Assembly (NCBI RefSeq): GCF_001183605.1
Contig: NZ_LFXJ01000005.1
Location: forward strand, 1,804,809 to 1,868,808
DNA: 64,000 nucleotides
Origin: Lysinibacillus xylanilyticus
GTDB taxonomy: Bacteria; Bacillota; Bacilli; Bacillales_A; Planococcaceae
Direction: 5' to 3'
Positions 9,014 to 17,978 of the stretch are shown here, one piece after another. Below the pieces are notes generated by a model. The model worked only from the letters and a program-made list of their open reading frames with translations, was not told the DNA's origin and did not search any database. Made by a program: the position numbers and the translations under genes. Numbering within the stretch: position 1 is the first letter of the stretch; every line of letters begins with the position of its first letter.

Positions 9014-9613
9014 TTAGTCATTCCTTTGCATATATTTATCTTCATTAATCATCACTGCATGAATGCCCTCAATAAAGGTATTGATTAGGATTGAAAAGCT
9101 TTTATTGATATCAAGGGGCATCCCAAATCCCCCCATTTGTTCAATAGAAGTGAATCCATGTAAAATACTTCGTAATCCTCTGACCATATGAATCGCAATT
9201 TCTTCTTGCAAATTATAGGCATCTAGCACTTGAAGTACAAGTTGCACGACAGCTTCTTGGGCTTGCTGTAGTTCTTGATCGTTAGAATCTGGAAAGCGAG
9301 TGCTAGCATCATACAGTCCCGGATGCTCTCTAACAAATTGAATATATGCTTGACTAATTGCACGAATGGCCTCATCACCAGAACGTCCCACTGCAGCTTG
9401 TAGCATATATTCATTTAGTTTCTTTACTCCCTTAATGGCTAACATCTGCTTCAATTCATTTAACCCCTCAAGATGGTTATATAAGGAAGGTGGACGTATT
9501 TCCAATTTTTCGGCTAATATTCCAATTGAAAGTTGGTCCAATCCTTGTTCATCAACTAGCTCCGTTGCCTTTTGTAAAATAATCGATAAATCTATTTTCA
9601 TTCGACGTGTCAT
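9014..9613 (-). CDS. TetR/AcrR family regulator with WHG-type C-terminal domain
   Basis: A 199-residue repressor. The N-terminal helix-turn-helix covers residues about 8-52 (ILAEKLEIRPPSLYNHLEG), and the C-terminal part matches the TetR subgroup with a WHG domain (RGLRSILHGFTSIEQ). The start is the ATG with GGAAG at 8 bases, three codons inside a longer GTG frame. It lies 12 bases after an MBL-fold hydrolase gene and is transcribed with it. A perfect 17-bp palindrome upstream of the hydrolase gene is the best candidate for its operator, which would make the pair autoregulated. Confidence 0.85.
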   Translation of the reverse strand: MTRRMKIDLSIILQKATELVDEQGLDQLSIGILAEKLEIRPPSLYNHLEGLNELKQMLAIKGVKKLNEYMLQAAVGRSGDEAIRAISQAYIQFVREHPGLYDASTRFPDSNDQELQQAQEAVVQLVLQVLDAYNLQEEIAIHMVRGLRSILHGFTSIEQMGGFGMPLDINKSFSILINTFIEGIHAVMINEDKYMQRND

Positions 9614-9625
9614 TTTTATCACTTC

Positions 9626-10342
9626 CTATTTTGATTGTCTAAAATTTTTTTCTGCTTCTGCTATTGCTAAGTCCAAAAGTTCCTGTGGTTGCTTCAACAT
9701 CTTTCCGTGCCCAACAGCGAGTAAGCTTGGATTTAAATCCCTTAATTTTATTGCGCTTTTTAGAGCTGTACTTTTATCCCATGTTGCTATAGCAGGAAAT
9801 GGAAACAACGGATTCATCACTCCTGTTACTACTAATTTTCCTCTAGTTATAAGGGCATCACCAGCGATTAAACTTCTATTGCGCGTGTCAAAAAGAGTAA
9901 TGGAACCGGGTGTATGACCTGGAGTTGCAATCACTTCTAATGAACCAACACGATCGCCTTCTTCAAGTAATAAGTCCGGTTTAGTTTTAATATTTTTTGG
10001 AATACCTCCCCGAATGGGTGTGTTTATTTCATTTGGAAGTAATGCGCTATTTCCCTCCAATAACAAAGCATCCCTAGAAGAAATGCACACCTGACTATCT
10101 GGTAATAATTCCTTTAACGTGTCTAACGCTCCTATATGATCACTATGTGCGTGAGTAATGATGATTTTCGTAATTGGTTTACCAATACTTTCAGCCGCTT
10201 TTATTATACTTTTTGCACTATATGGTAGTGCTGCATCGATAAGTGTAAGCTCGCTTTCTTCCTCTACAAAATAACAATTAACAGGAAAAATCCTTGGCAT
10301 AAATGACAATTGAAACACAGTACCAATCTTCGTGATTTTCAT
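9626..10342 (-). CDS. MBL-fold metallo-hydrolase
   Basis: A 238-residue metallo-beta-lactamase-fold enzyme. The zinc ligands are visible in THAHSDHIG (HxHxDH, about residues 60-66), in TPGHTPGS (about 130) and in AGDALI and VGHG near the end. Proteins of this size and pattern are usually thioesterase-like or lactonase-like hydrolases; the substrate is unknown. It is the first gene of a two-gene unit with a TetR regulator, so it probably handles a small inducing compound. Confidence 0.88.
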   Translation of the reverse strand: MKITKIGTVFQLSFMPRIFPVNCYFVEEESELTLIDAALPYSAKSIIKAAESIGKPITKIIITHAHSDHIGALDTLKELLPDSQVCISSRDALLLEGNSALLPNEINTPIRGGIPKNIKTKPDLLLEEGDRVGSLEVIATPGHTPGSITLFDTRNRSLIAGDALITRGKLVVTGVMNPLFPFPAIATWDKSTALKSAIKLRDLNPSLLAVGHGKMLKQPQELLDLAIAEAEKNFRQSK

Positions 10343-10385
10343 TCAAAATCAAATCCCCTTTGCAAACTAATTGTATTTACATTTT

Positions 10386-10402
10386 AACTAATCAAATTAG
10401 TT
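10386..10402. promoter_or_regulatory. Palindromic operator candidate upstream of MBL/tetR
   Basis: AACTAATCAAATTAGTT is a perfect inverted repeat with 7-bp arms and a 3-bp centre, 44 bases upstream of the hydrolase start. The position and size fit a TetR-family operator. Confidence 0.55.
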
Positions 10403-10438
10403 TTTGCAATATTTAAATTAAAAAATTTAAAATAATAA

Positions 10439-10467
10439 AGCCCTGATTTATTGTAAGGGCCTTTTTA
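10439..10467. terminator. Hairpin with T tract, possible terminator
   Basis: AAGCCCT and AGGGCCTT pair around a short A/T loop and are followed by T5 on the plus strand. It lies between divergent genes, so its role is unclear. Confidence 0.4.
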
Positions 10468-10597
10468 AGCCAAATCATTGCTAGTTCGATACACCATAAA
10501 ATGACACCTGTCATAAAGAACCTTTGACTGGTGTGAATATATTTTTTCCTTTCGTTTTCTTATCATTAATGTAAGAAAACAAAGAAAGAGTGATTTT

Positions 10598-11734
10598 ATG
10601 ATGAAAATTCAACAAAGATTACCTCTAATCGATATGTTACGAGGTTTTGCCGTATTAGGGACACTTGGCACAAATATTTGGATTTTTGCTTATCTTGGAG
10701 ATATTTCGTATATCACAACGAGTAGTTATTCAGGGTGGTGGTCATTGAACGATTTTTTACGAATGGCAGTCCTATTTTTAGTAAACGGTAAACTCCTTGG
10801 TTTATTAACAATAATGTTTGGTGTAGGTCTAGAATTAAAATATCAGCAAGCCTTGCGAAAAGGAAATGCTTGGCCTGGAATGTATATTTGGACGATAGTC
10901 TTTTTATTTATGGAAGGTCTTATCCACTTCACCTTAGTCATGGAATATGATATTTTAATGAGCTATGCTGTGACAGGCATCATCGTTGCCTTTATCGTTA
11001 AATTTGGTGATAAAGCGATTAAACGTGCTTTATACATTTTTGGTAGTTTCCATGCACTAACGATTCTAATAATTTTAGTCGGCACATTGCAGGGTGCCGC
11101 CAGTGTTTCCCTTGCTGGACTCGATCCAGTCGTTAATCTTTATGAAAATGGCACTTGGTTTGAGCAAATACAATATCGTTTAACACATTTCCTTTATTAT
11201 AGAACGGAAGCAATTTTTATTATCCCAATGAATATCTTTTTATTTTTACTAGGTGTTAAGCTGATGAGAAATGGTGTATTTTCACAAGATGACAAAGGAC
11301 GTCAGGCGCGTCAAAAGCTATTCAAAATCGGTATTTTTATTGGGGTGCCTTTAAATCTCTTAATCTTTATTCCTGGAGGAGCATTTGATTTACCTGTTCG
11401 TTATTTATTTGCACCAATTCTATCTATTGGTTATATTGGAATATTTGGTAAAATGATAGAATATAAGAAGCTTGATTGGTTATGGAAGAGATTTGGCGAG
11501 ATTGGGAAAATGTCTTTAAGTTGCTATGTACTACAAAATATTATTGCATCAATTATTTTCTATGGCTGGGGCTTAGGTTTGGGTGGAAAATTGAATAGTA
11601 TTGAAGTTATCAGTATTTGGCTAACCCTCTCCCTTCTACAACTTTTCATTGCACATATTTGTATCAAGCATTTTCATGTTGGACCAATGGAATGGATTCG
11701 GAAACATGCTATTCAAAGTGTCACGCAGAAATAA
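10598..11734 (+). CDS. DUF418 domain membrane protein
   Basis: A 378-residue protein with about eight to ten hydrophobic segments. It starts with RLPLIDMLRGFAVLGTLGTNI, the usual beginning of DUF418 (YeiB-like) membrane proteins, and ends with the DUF418 region (GKMSLSCYVLQNIIAS, then HVGPMEWIRK). The function is unknown; some relatives are called putative transporters. It is followed after 22 bases by the histidine kinase gene, so it may be part of the signal-sensing unit or simply its first gene. Confidence 0.85.
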   Translation: MMKIQQRLPLIDMLRGFAVLGTLGTNIWIFAYLGDISYITTSSYSGWWSLNDFLRMAVLFLVNGKLLGLLTIMFGVGLELKYQQALRKGNAWPGMYIWTIVFLFMEGLIHFTLVMEYDILMSYAVTGIIVAFIVKFGDKAIKRALYIFGSFHALTILIILVGTLQGAASVSLAGLDPVVNLYENGTWFEQIQYRLTHFLYYRTEAIFIIPMNIFLFLLGVKLMRNGVFSQDDKGRQARQKLFKIGIFIGVPLNLLIFIPGGAFDLPVRYLFAPILSIGYIGIFGKMIEYKKLDWLWKRFGEIGKMSLSCYVLQNIIASIIFYGWGLGLGGKLNSIEVISIWLTLSLLQLFIAHICIKHFHVGPMEWIRKHAIQSVTQK

Positions 11735-11756
11735 TCGACAAGGGTTGGTGTGAAAT

Positions 11757-12863
11757 ATAAAGATTTATCCAAGAGACCAGGCAAAACGCTATTTAATTAT
11801 CGATGTTGTATCACTAGTTTTTTTATTTACATTGGTATTAGGTTCGAATTCTCCATTACCATTAATGGCTAAAATAATTATCCTAATGTTATTTTTAGTA
11901 GCCTTATATATTGCTTTATGGTTTAAAGATTGGCGTTTACTGTTAGCTTCTTTACTAGGCTTTACTCTTATTATCATACTGGGTATTTATGAAGGATCTC
12001 CTATGTTATTATTTGGATTTACATTTGCTGATTTAATTGGGAGAGCTAAAAAGAAATGGCATATTGCTATAGGAATGATTGCCATTGCCTTTATGTTTTT
12101 TATAGTTATTTGGTTTGAATCAGGAGCATCGTTCAAATTACAATCCCAAGCAATAATACCTATTATGATCATTCAACTAATACTTCCAATGCTAATTTTT
12201 TACGTAGAAAAGTCCAAAAAATTACAATCGAAATTAACAGTGGTAAATACCCAGCTTGTTCAGCAAGAAGAAAGACAGCGTATTGCGAGAGACCTCCACG
12301 ATACACTTGGTCATACATTGACAATGATTAAAATAAAAACCGAACTAACATCAAAATTAGTCGATAAAGATACAAAGCGTGTTAAAGATGAGCTAAATGA
12401 TATTTTAGCAACAACACGAACAGCACTAAAGCAAGTAAGAGAATTAGTCTCCGATATGAATTTTATTTCGTTAGAAAGTGAGCTTATTCATTGTAAACAG
12501 CATTTACAAACAGCGGATATTTCAATAAAGATAAGAAATAATTGTCCAAAGCTTCTGCTAGCTAGTGTGGAGGAAACGATGCTTTCCCTATGTCTTCGGG
12601 AAGCAACTACAAATATTATGAAACATAGTCAAGCAAAAAAATGTCAATTAGATATCAACTATATAAATGGGGTTTTAAAGATAAATGTTGTTGACGATGG
12701 TGTCGGCTTACATAACCAAGGACATGGGAATGGACTATCATCGATGAAAGAACGGATGAAAGCCCTTCAAGGTAATGCTTCCATTGACAACTTACCGACA
12801 GGCGGAACGATTGTGACATTAACAATGCCTATCCAACACTATAAAAAGGAGTCAACTACATGA
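11757..12863 (+). CDS. DesK-like sensor histidine kinase with an apparent ATA start
   Basis: A membrane histidine kinase with about five hydrophobic segments, then a HisKA_3 domain (ERQRIARDLHDTLGHTL, phospho-His near residue 180) and a HATPase_c domain (EATTNIMKHS N-box, VVDDGVGL G1-box). It belongs to the DesK/NarX-like class and partners the response regulator whose start overlaps its stop by 4 bases. The first canonical start in frame is a TTG at 11832 with no ribosome site, in the middle of the first membrane segment. The frame extends upstream to an ATA at 11757 giving IKIYPRDQAKRYLIIDVV, a natural N-terminus, after GGTG. I use that; the true start is uncertain. Confidence 0.85.
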   Translation: MKIYPRDQAKRYLIIDVVSLVFLFTLVLGSNSPLPLMAKIIILMLFLVALYIALWFKDWRLLLASLLGFTLIIILGIYEGSPMLLFGFTFADLIGRAKKKWHIAIGMIAIAFMFFIVIWFESGASFKLQSQAIIPIMIIQLILPMLIFYVEKSKKLQSKLTVVNTQLVQQEERQRIARDLHDTLGHTLTMIKIKTELTSKLVDKDTKRVKDELNDILATTRTALKQVRELVSDMNFISLESELIHCKQHLQTADISIKIRNNCPKLLLASVEETMLSLCLREATTNIMKHSQAKKCQLDINYINGVLKINVVDDGVGLHNQGHGNGLSSMKERMKALQGNASIDNLPTGGTIVTLTMPIQHYKKESTT

Positions 12864-13465
12864 TACGAGTATTAATAGCAGAGGATCAACAAATGTTACG
12901 TGGCGCCTTAACTTCCTTGTTGTCGTTTGAGCCTGATATAAAAGTAATCGCAGAAGTTTCAGATGGTCAAAAAGCGTGGGAATATATTCAACAAGAACTA
13001 CCCGATGTTTGTGTATTGGACATCGAAATGCCTCATCTTTCTGGTCTTGAGCTTGCTGAAAAAATTAGACAGGCAAATTTACCGTGCAAGGTGATGATTG
13101 TCACTACCTTTGCACGGCCTGGTTATTTACAGAAAGCAATGGATTGTGAGGTACATGGTTATTTATTGAAAGATGAACCGATCGACTATTTAATCGAAAC
13201 AATTAGAACAGTGATGAATGGTGAAAAGGTCGTCAGCAGGGATTTAGCTGCTACTTTGTTTATGAAAGAACAGAATCCACTTAATGAACGTGAAATTGCT
13301 GTTTTGCAGCTTGTAAAAGTAGGACTCACAACTAATGAGATTAGTAAAAAGTTATTTTTAACGAAAGGCACTATTCGAAACTATTTATCAACTTCTATTC
13401 AAAAACTCCATGTCGAGTCTAGACAACAAGCTGCTCAAGTTGCCAGTGATAAAGGTTGGCTCTAG
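12860..13465 (+). CDS. DesR-like response regulator (NarL/LuxR family)
   Basis: A 201-residue regulator: receiver domain 1-120 with phospho-acceptor Asp54 in VCVLDIEMP and the switch region VTTFARPGYL, then a LuxR-type helix-turn-helix at about 135-200 (NEREIAVLQLVKVGLTTNEI). The sequence is very close in pattern to B. subtilis DesR, which responds to membrane fluidity. No desaturase gene is in the window, so the target may be different, for example the neighbouring DUF418 gene. It overlaps the kinase gene by ATGA. Confidence 0.9.
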   Translation: MIRVLIAEDQQMLRGALTSLLSFEPDIKVIAEVSDGQKAWEYIQQELPDVCVLDIEMPHLSGLELAEKIRQANLPCKVMIVTTFARPGYLQKAMDCEVHGYLLKDEPIDYLIETIRTVMNGEKVVSRDLAATLFMKEQNPLNEREIAVLQLVKVGLTTNEISKKLFLTKGTIRNYLSTSIQKLHVESRQQAAQVASDKGWL

Positions 13466-13474
13466 AAAAAGAAA

Positions 13475-13520
13475 AGCGATACTGCATTCCTCACTTATAA
13501 AGGATACAGTATCGCTTAAC
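13475..13520. terminator. Bidirectional terminator
   Basis: AAGCGATACTG and CAGTATCGCTT form a strong stem between the convergent regulator (plus) and PepSY (minus) genes; T-rich tracts flank it on both strands. Confidence 0.75.
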
Positions 13521-13523
13521 ATT

Positions 13524-14891
13524 TTAATTAACTTCTTTTTTTGCTAATTTATTTTTAGACACTAAATTTATGATTAATTCAACGAGTACCACAGCAATTA
13601 ATGAAAGCCCAAATAGTGGCATCAGTATCCCTAAAATTATCATGAAAATGATAAAAGGAACGGATACCTTTTGAGAAATTTTAGGTGGTGCAGATAGCAT
13701 TCCTTGTTTTTTTCGTAAAAGCCATGTGCTAACTCCCCAAATAATAACTACTAAAAATGCTAGACATACTAGTAAATTAATTAATTTATTTGGCCAGCCA
13801 AACAAGTGACCCTCATGCAATGGAATTCCCCACGTGAACCATTTAGCAAGAATGCCATAGTCCTCATATCCAACCTTGTCTATAAATTTCCCGCTATACT
13901 GATCAAAATACATTGTTGTTTCATCATTCGGACTAACATCAAGACCTGTGACACCTGTGTTACTAGATTTTGCAATTGTATAGACACCATCTTCACTAGT
14001 AGGATAAATAATAGCGTATGGTTTTGATATATTCATTGCATCAATTTCATGTTGCAGCTTTTCCACACTCAGTTGGTTAGGGTTAGCAACATAACCCATA
14101 TTAGCTCCCATACCATGATGTGCTGCATGTCCTGAATCTGACGTTGGAGGGGTTTCTTGACGAGTAGCCCACGGAATTTCACTTACATCAGATGTAGGTG
14201 GCTGCTGCTGCAATAACGGCGTACCGAAAGATGGATGATCTTGTGAAGCTTGGTAAATATATTTCCCCATAAACGCAGACCATGGTAAGCCTGTGAATAT
14301 AATAACAAGCATTGGTATCGTTATAATTGTTCCAACAAGCGCATGGAATTTCCTACTCTTTTGACGTTTGTTTGTCTGCTTTGTTTTCTTTAGTACTTTT
14401 CCTTTAAACGTCATATAAATGCCTGAAAGCAGTAAAAAAATAGCCCAGCATGCAGCTAATTCTACTAAATAATTGACAAAAGTTCCCCCAATAAATAAAG
14501 AACTATGTGCATTTCTCATAATATTTGCAAATGTGTAACCAGCATCTTGACCACCAATAATTTGGTTATGATCATCTAAAAACACATATTTCTCTTTGCC
14601 ATCTGCATTCTTCATCGTAAGTCGAGTATTATATGGCTCTTCTAACTCAATAATTTTATTGGTTTTATAGCCAGCATATGATTCTTCTGCAAGTTTAACA
14701 GCATCATCAATAGACTGTACCTCGGTTTTTCCACTTTCACCAAAAAAGTATTTATCATATAACTGATTTTCAACATTGGTATAAAATAAAAAACCTATAC
14801 CACTTAATGTTAGTGAAATAAGAAGTGGAGTAATAAATAATGCGGCATAAAAATGCGTTCGCCAAAAGCTCTGATAAAGCGTGTTCTTCAT
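13524..14891 (-). CDS. PepSY-associated transmembrane protein
   Basis: A 455-residue membrane protein of the PepSY_TM (PiuB-like) family: a membrane segment at about 15-36 (ALFITPLLISLTLSGIGFLF), two PepSY-like extracytoplasmic stretches (DAVKLAEESY; VEKLQHEIDAM) and further membrane segments near 140-160, 190-215, 370-390 and 420-445. Conserved His residues (RTHFYAALF, IPLHEGHLFGW) fit a haem- or iron-reductase-like family, but the activity of these proteins is not settled. The gene is alone, convergent with the two-component system. I see no clear Fur box upstream. Confidence 0.85.
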   Translation of the reverse strand: MKNTLYQSFWRTHFYAALFITPLLISLTLSGIGFLFYTNVENQLYDKYFFGESGKTEVQSIDDAVKLAEESYAGYKTNKIIELEEPYNTRLTMKNADGKEKYVFLDDHNQIIGGQDAGYTFANIMRNAHSSLFIGGTFVNYLVELAACWAIFLLLSGIYMTFKGKVLKKTKQTNKRQKSRKFHALVGTIITIPMLVIIFTGLPWSAFMGKYIYQASQDHPSFGTPLLQQQPPTSDVSEIPWATRQETPPTSDSGHAAHHGMGANMGYVANPNQLSVEKLQHEIDAMNISKPYAIIYPTSEDGVYTIAKSSNTGVTGLDVSPNDETTMYFDQYSGKFIDKVGYEDYGILAKWFTWGIPLHEGHLFGWPNKLINLLVCLAFLVVIIWGVSTWLLRKKQGMLSAPPKISQKVSVPFIIFMIILGILMPLFGLSLIAVVLVELIINLVSKNKLAKKEVN

Positions 14892-15105
14892 GTCTAATTC
14901 TCCAATCTATAATAATAAGCGCAAAATTATTATATATATAAAAAGTGAAATAAGTATGAAGTCCTAGGGTTTTTTTTATGACAAATAAATGTATTCCTAT
15001 TGATATTATTAGGTTATAGAAAACAAAAGGATTGTTTTTATTAAGGAAAGCTACTTAATGTCCGTAAAGGTGTGAACATTAGTTAGCCTTTTAATTTTGG
15101 TGAAG
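14892..15105. other. Intergenic leader before the 138-bp array
   Basis: A/T-rich spacer between the start of the PepSY gene and the 138-bp repeats. It should contain the PepSY promoter on the minus strand, but I cannot fix its position. I see no gene. Confidence 0.5.
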
Positions 15106-16264
15106 ACTAATAATCAGTGGGGATAAATACGTCCCCACTGATTAAAGTTTCACTTTATCCCGCTTTAACGGGCAGTAATAATTTTAGCAAAAGTGAAGAA
15201 GTTTGGCGCGAGATTTACTGCCCGTAATAGCCCGATTGGTGATACTAATAATCAGTGGGGATAAATGCGTCCCCACTGATTAAAGTTTCACTTTATCCCG
15301 CTTTAACGGGCAGTAATAAATTAAGCGAAAACGAAGATGTTTGGTCCGAGATTTACTGCCCGTATTAGCCCGATTGGTGAAGACTAATAATCAGTGAGGA
15401 TAATGCGTCCCCACTGATTAAAGTTTCACTTTATCCCGCTTTAACGGGCAGTAATAATTTTAGCAAAAGTGAAGAAGTTTGGCGCGAGATTTACTGCCCG
15501 TAATAGCCCGATTGGTGATACTAATAATCAGTGGGGATAAATACGCCCCCACTGATTATAGTTTCACTTTATCCCGCTTTAACGGGCAGTAATAAATTAA
15601 GCGAAAACGAAGATGTTTGGTCCGGAATTAACTGCCCGTAATAGCCGGATTGGTAAAACTAATAATCAGTGGGGATAAATACGTCCCCACTGATTATAGT
15701 TTCACTTTATCCCGCTTTAACGGGCAGTAATAATTTTAGCAAAAGTGAAGAAGTTTGGCGCGAGATTTACTGCCCGTATTAGCCCGATTGGTGATACTAA
15801 TAATCAGTGGGGATAAATACGTCCCCACTGATTATAGTTTCACTTTATCCCGCTTTAACGGGCAGTAATAATTTTAGCAAAAGTGAAGAAGTTTGGCGCG
15901 AGATTTACTGCCCGTATTAGCCCGATTGGTGAAGACTAATAATCAGTGAGGATAATGCGTCCCCACTGATTAAAGTTTCACTTTATCCCGCTTTAACGGG
16001 CAGTAATAAATTAAGCGAAAACGAAGATGTTTGGTCCGGAATTAACTGCCCGTAATAGCCCGATTGGTAAAACTAATAATCAGTGGGGATAAATACGTCC
16101 CCACTGATTAAAGTTTCACTTTATCCGGCTTTAACGGGCAGTAATAAATTAAGCGAAAACGAAGAGGTTTGGTCCGGAATTAACTGCCCGTAATAGCCCG
16201 ATTGGTAAAACTAATAATCAGTGGGGATAAATACGTCCCCACTGATTAAAGTTTCACTTTATCC
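15106..16264. repeat. 138-bp hairpin-rich tandem repeat, eight full copies and one partial
   Basis: Copies begin at about 15106, 15244, 15383, 15520, 15658, 15796, 15935, 16072 and 16210, so the period is 137-139 bp. Each unit holds two inverted repeats: AATCAGTGGGGA/TCCCCACTGATT with an 8-base loop, and GGGCAGTAA/TTACTGCCC with a longer loop. Two subtypes differ in the segment between the arms of the second hairpin and run in the order A B A B A A B B. The last partial copy ends on the stop codon of a minus-strand gene. A single diverged copy lies at 50632-50700. Confidence 0.95.
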
Positions 16265-16441
16265 AATTAGTTCTTTCATTACATTCGAATAAGCTGTTAA
16301 AATATCATTTTTATGAACAGCATCCTGTCCAACATACTGTTCAACTGTCTCCTTTAATGTTTGAGAAGTAGTTGTAAATTGCTTCTCCATAACTTCAATT
16401 TTTAACAGACTTTCATAATACTCGATTACTTGTAGATTCAT
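16259..16441 (-). CDS. Small hypothetical protein
   Basis: A 60-residue protein, mostly helical in appearance (MNLQVIEYYESLLKIEVMEK at the N-terminus), with no Cys and no membrane segment. I do not recognise it. The ATG has GGAG at 8 bases. Its TAA stop is formed by the last bases of the 138-bp repeat. A terminator hairpin ends about 25 bases upstream of its start, so its promoter must lie in that short stretch or transcription must read through. Confidence 0.6.
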   Translation of the reverse strand: MNLQVIEYYESLLKIEVMEKQFTTTSQTLKETVEQYVGQDAVHKNDILTAYSNVMKELIG

Positions 16442-16464
16442 GTGTAACACTCCTTCAATTTAGC

Positions 16465-16497
16465 ATAAAAAACATCTTTCCTTCTTCAGAAAGATGT
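16465..16497 (-). terminator. Terminator downstream of cobalamin riboswitch
   Basis: On the minus strand ACATCTTTC and GAAAGATGT form a 9-bp stem followed by T6. It lies 160 bases after the riboswitch, with only a 38-codon frame in between. Confidence 0.8.
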
Positions 16498-16500
16498 CTA

Positions 16501-16617
16501 CTATGACAAATACACGACATAATACGGTGATTGACATGGCGAGAAAAGCAGTCTTATAGAAGCTACCCTTTTAGCAATCATCGTACTATGAGCATGCAGG
16601 AGAAATTCTCTAGTCAC
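16501..16617 (-). CDS. Possible 38-residue ORF behind the cobalamin riboswitch
   Basis: A GTG start with GGGGG at 8 bases opens a 38-codon frame (TREFLLHAHSTMIAKR at the N-terminus) that ends 4 bases before a terminator hairpin. It is the only frame with a ribosome site between the riboswitch and the terminator. I do not recognise the sequence; it is not like CbtB or other known cobalamin-linked proteins. It may be a leader or a chance frame. Confidence 0.3.
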   Translation of the reverse strand: MTREFLLHAHSTMIAKRVASIRLLFSPCQSPYYVVYLS

Positions 16618-16659
16618 ACTCAACACCCCCTATCCTCGTAGGTTTTTTGGTTGTACTAG

Positions 16660-16822
16660 ATAAAGGCAGGTCTCCTGGCTTATGTTCATCACACTTTTCA
16701 CCTTCCCATTACAATGCGTAACAGTGGTCTTTTGAAACGTGCTCACATTTACAGTTGCGGGACAGCGTCGGATTTCCACCGATCTTCCCTTTTAAACAAA
16801 TCGAATTTATGATTTGTACCTC
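16660..16822 (-). ncRNA. Cobalamin riboswitch, copy 1
   Basis: Read on the minus strand it has the cobalamin riboswitch elements in order: AAAAGGGAA, GGTGGAAATCCGACGCTG, TCCCGCAACTGT, ACCACTG, GGGAAGGTG, ATGA, and the B12 box GCCAGGAGACCTGCC at 16665-16679. The core looks intact. No cobalamin transport or synthesis gene follows, only a 38-codon frame and a terminator. Confidence 0.93.
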
Positions 16823-17137
16823 TATCTTATTATTCCGTTTTTATTATTATACCATAGTGGTTTGTGTACATTGACACTATCCTAATAGATTACTAATATC
16901 TATTGCAACGGAGTCAATTTTTAAAAGTCAATTTAGCCATTTTAGTGAACTTGTTATACTTTTTTCAAACAAAAAAAGAAGGAAATTCCCTCAAACAGGT
17001 CTATTGATTCTGCTACTGAAATTTTTTAGTGAGGAATGGATATCCGATGACGAGTTTTTTGTCACCAAATCTGAAATTTATGGGAATAATAAACTCTTAT
17101 CATCAATTGAAAAAAAGAACTTCGAAAGTAGTAAAAG
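16823..17137. other. Intergenic stretch with a coding remnant
   Basis: Besides the riboswitch promoter region, the plus strand from about 16990 to 17168 reads as a protein-like frame without a start (SEEWISDDEFFVTKSEIY in the middle). It looks like the 3' end of a lost gene. I cannot name it. Confidence 0.35.
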
Positions 17138-17160
17138 AGACAGCAATTGCTGTCTCTTCT
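17138..17160 (-). terminator. Terminator of the DUF5412 gene
   Basis: AAGAGACAGC and GCTGTCTCTT form a nearly perfect 10-bp stem, followed on the minus strand by TTTTAC. Confidence 0.65.
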
Positions 17161-17199
17161 TAAACTAAAGCCCCCATTAGTTTAAGTAAAGGGCGATTA

Positions 17200-17607
17200 T
17201 CATTGATTTCTAAAATCAAATTTATCATTTAGCACATCTAGCGTATGACCATTTATGACCACTGTATTATTGTCTATCCAAATAATTTTTGCAGTATCTT
17301 CACGATTGTTCCAGTAAATATTTTTAGTTTTATTTCCTTTTTCATTAAATACCAACTCACCACGTACAGAATACGAAGTTGTAGCCCCCCCATTGGTGAC
17401 ATATGCTTTTAATGTGTATTTTCCATTAGGTGATGTCTCTTCTGTGAGATATTCTCCTATTGGTAACCTATTCATATCAAAAAATGCCCAATAAACTCCA
17501 TACCCGACCAATGCAACACATAACAAACCAGTTATTAAAAATCCTTTTAAAATTTTTTTGGAAAATCTCTTTGTCTCATATTCAACAATCACATCTTTAT
17601 GTTCCAA
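17200..17607 (-). CDS. DUF5412 family membrane-anchored protein
   Basis: About 135 residues: a short cytoplasmic part, one membrane segment (ILKGFLITGLLCVALVGYGV) and an extracytoplasmic domain with SPNGKYTLKAYVTNGGATTS and IIWIDNNTVVINGHTLDV, the pattern of DUF5412 proteins. Function unknown. The frame is open to 17691, but the N-terminal part is unlike the family and lacks a ribosome site, while a TTG at 17607 has AAAGGGG at 8 bases; I use that start. It is a lone gene in a decayed region. Confidence 0.75.
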   Translation of the reverse strand: MEHKDVIVEYETKRFSKKILKGFLITGLLCVALVGYGVYWAFFDMNRLPIGEYLTEETSPNGKYTLKAYVTNGGATTSYSVRGELVFNEKGNKTKNIYWNNREDTAKIIWIDNNTVVINGHTLDVLNDKFDFRNQ

Positions 17608-17810
17608 GCCTATTTCCCCTTTTTTGAAATTGTCCTCTTTAAGTAAACTGGCCATAGGCAAAACGAGAAAAAAATGTTGCCGCTGCAACACTTGGTGTGC
17701 AGAAATAATAAAGTTGTTTAATTTACAATAAAGTCATTTTAAAAATAATATAGTTGTTTAAAAATCATTATTCCGAACGAACAAGTTAGTGGAAGTAATA
17801 GTAATTAGGT

Positions 17811-17978
17811 TTGGCTGGGAAAATTGTCGATGATATTAAAAAAGACACCGAAGTGTCTTATGTTTTTCAAATTAAGCATACCGATAAATTAAAATTTAAT
17901 TACTTAACATTATGCTTATCTTGGGAGCAAGGTATTTTATCGGTGAGTGTATACAAACCATGTAATGCTTGCTGTTAA
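17811..17978 (+). pseudogene. Gene fragment, unknown
   Basis: A 55-codon frame opens just after a stop codon with TTG and has no clear ribosome site. Its sequence is protein-like (KIVDDIKKDTEVSYVFQIKH) and it ends by running about 40 bases into the 3' end of the convergent serine hydrolase gene. I read it as the tail of a lost gene. Confidence 0.3.

Noticed and set aside
15106-16264. CRISPR or tRNA/rRNA-like array in the 138-bp repeats
   Set aside because: Near-identical units without spacers; the hairpins do not match tRNA or rRNA, and no coding frame runs through.
16990-17168. A short plus-strand gene
   Set aside because: The frame is protein-like but has no start codon with a ribosome site; treated as a remnant.
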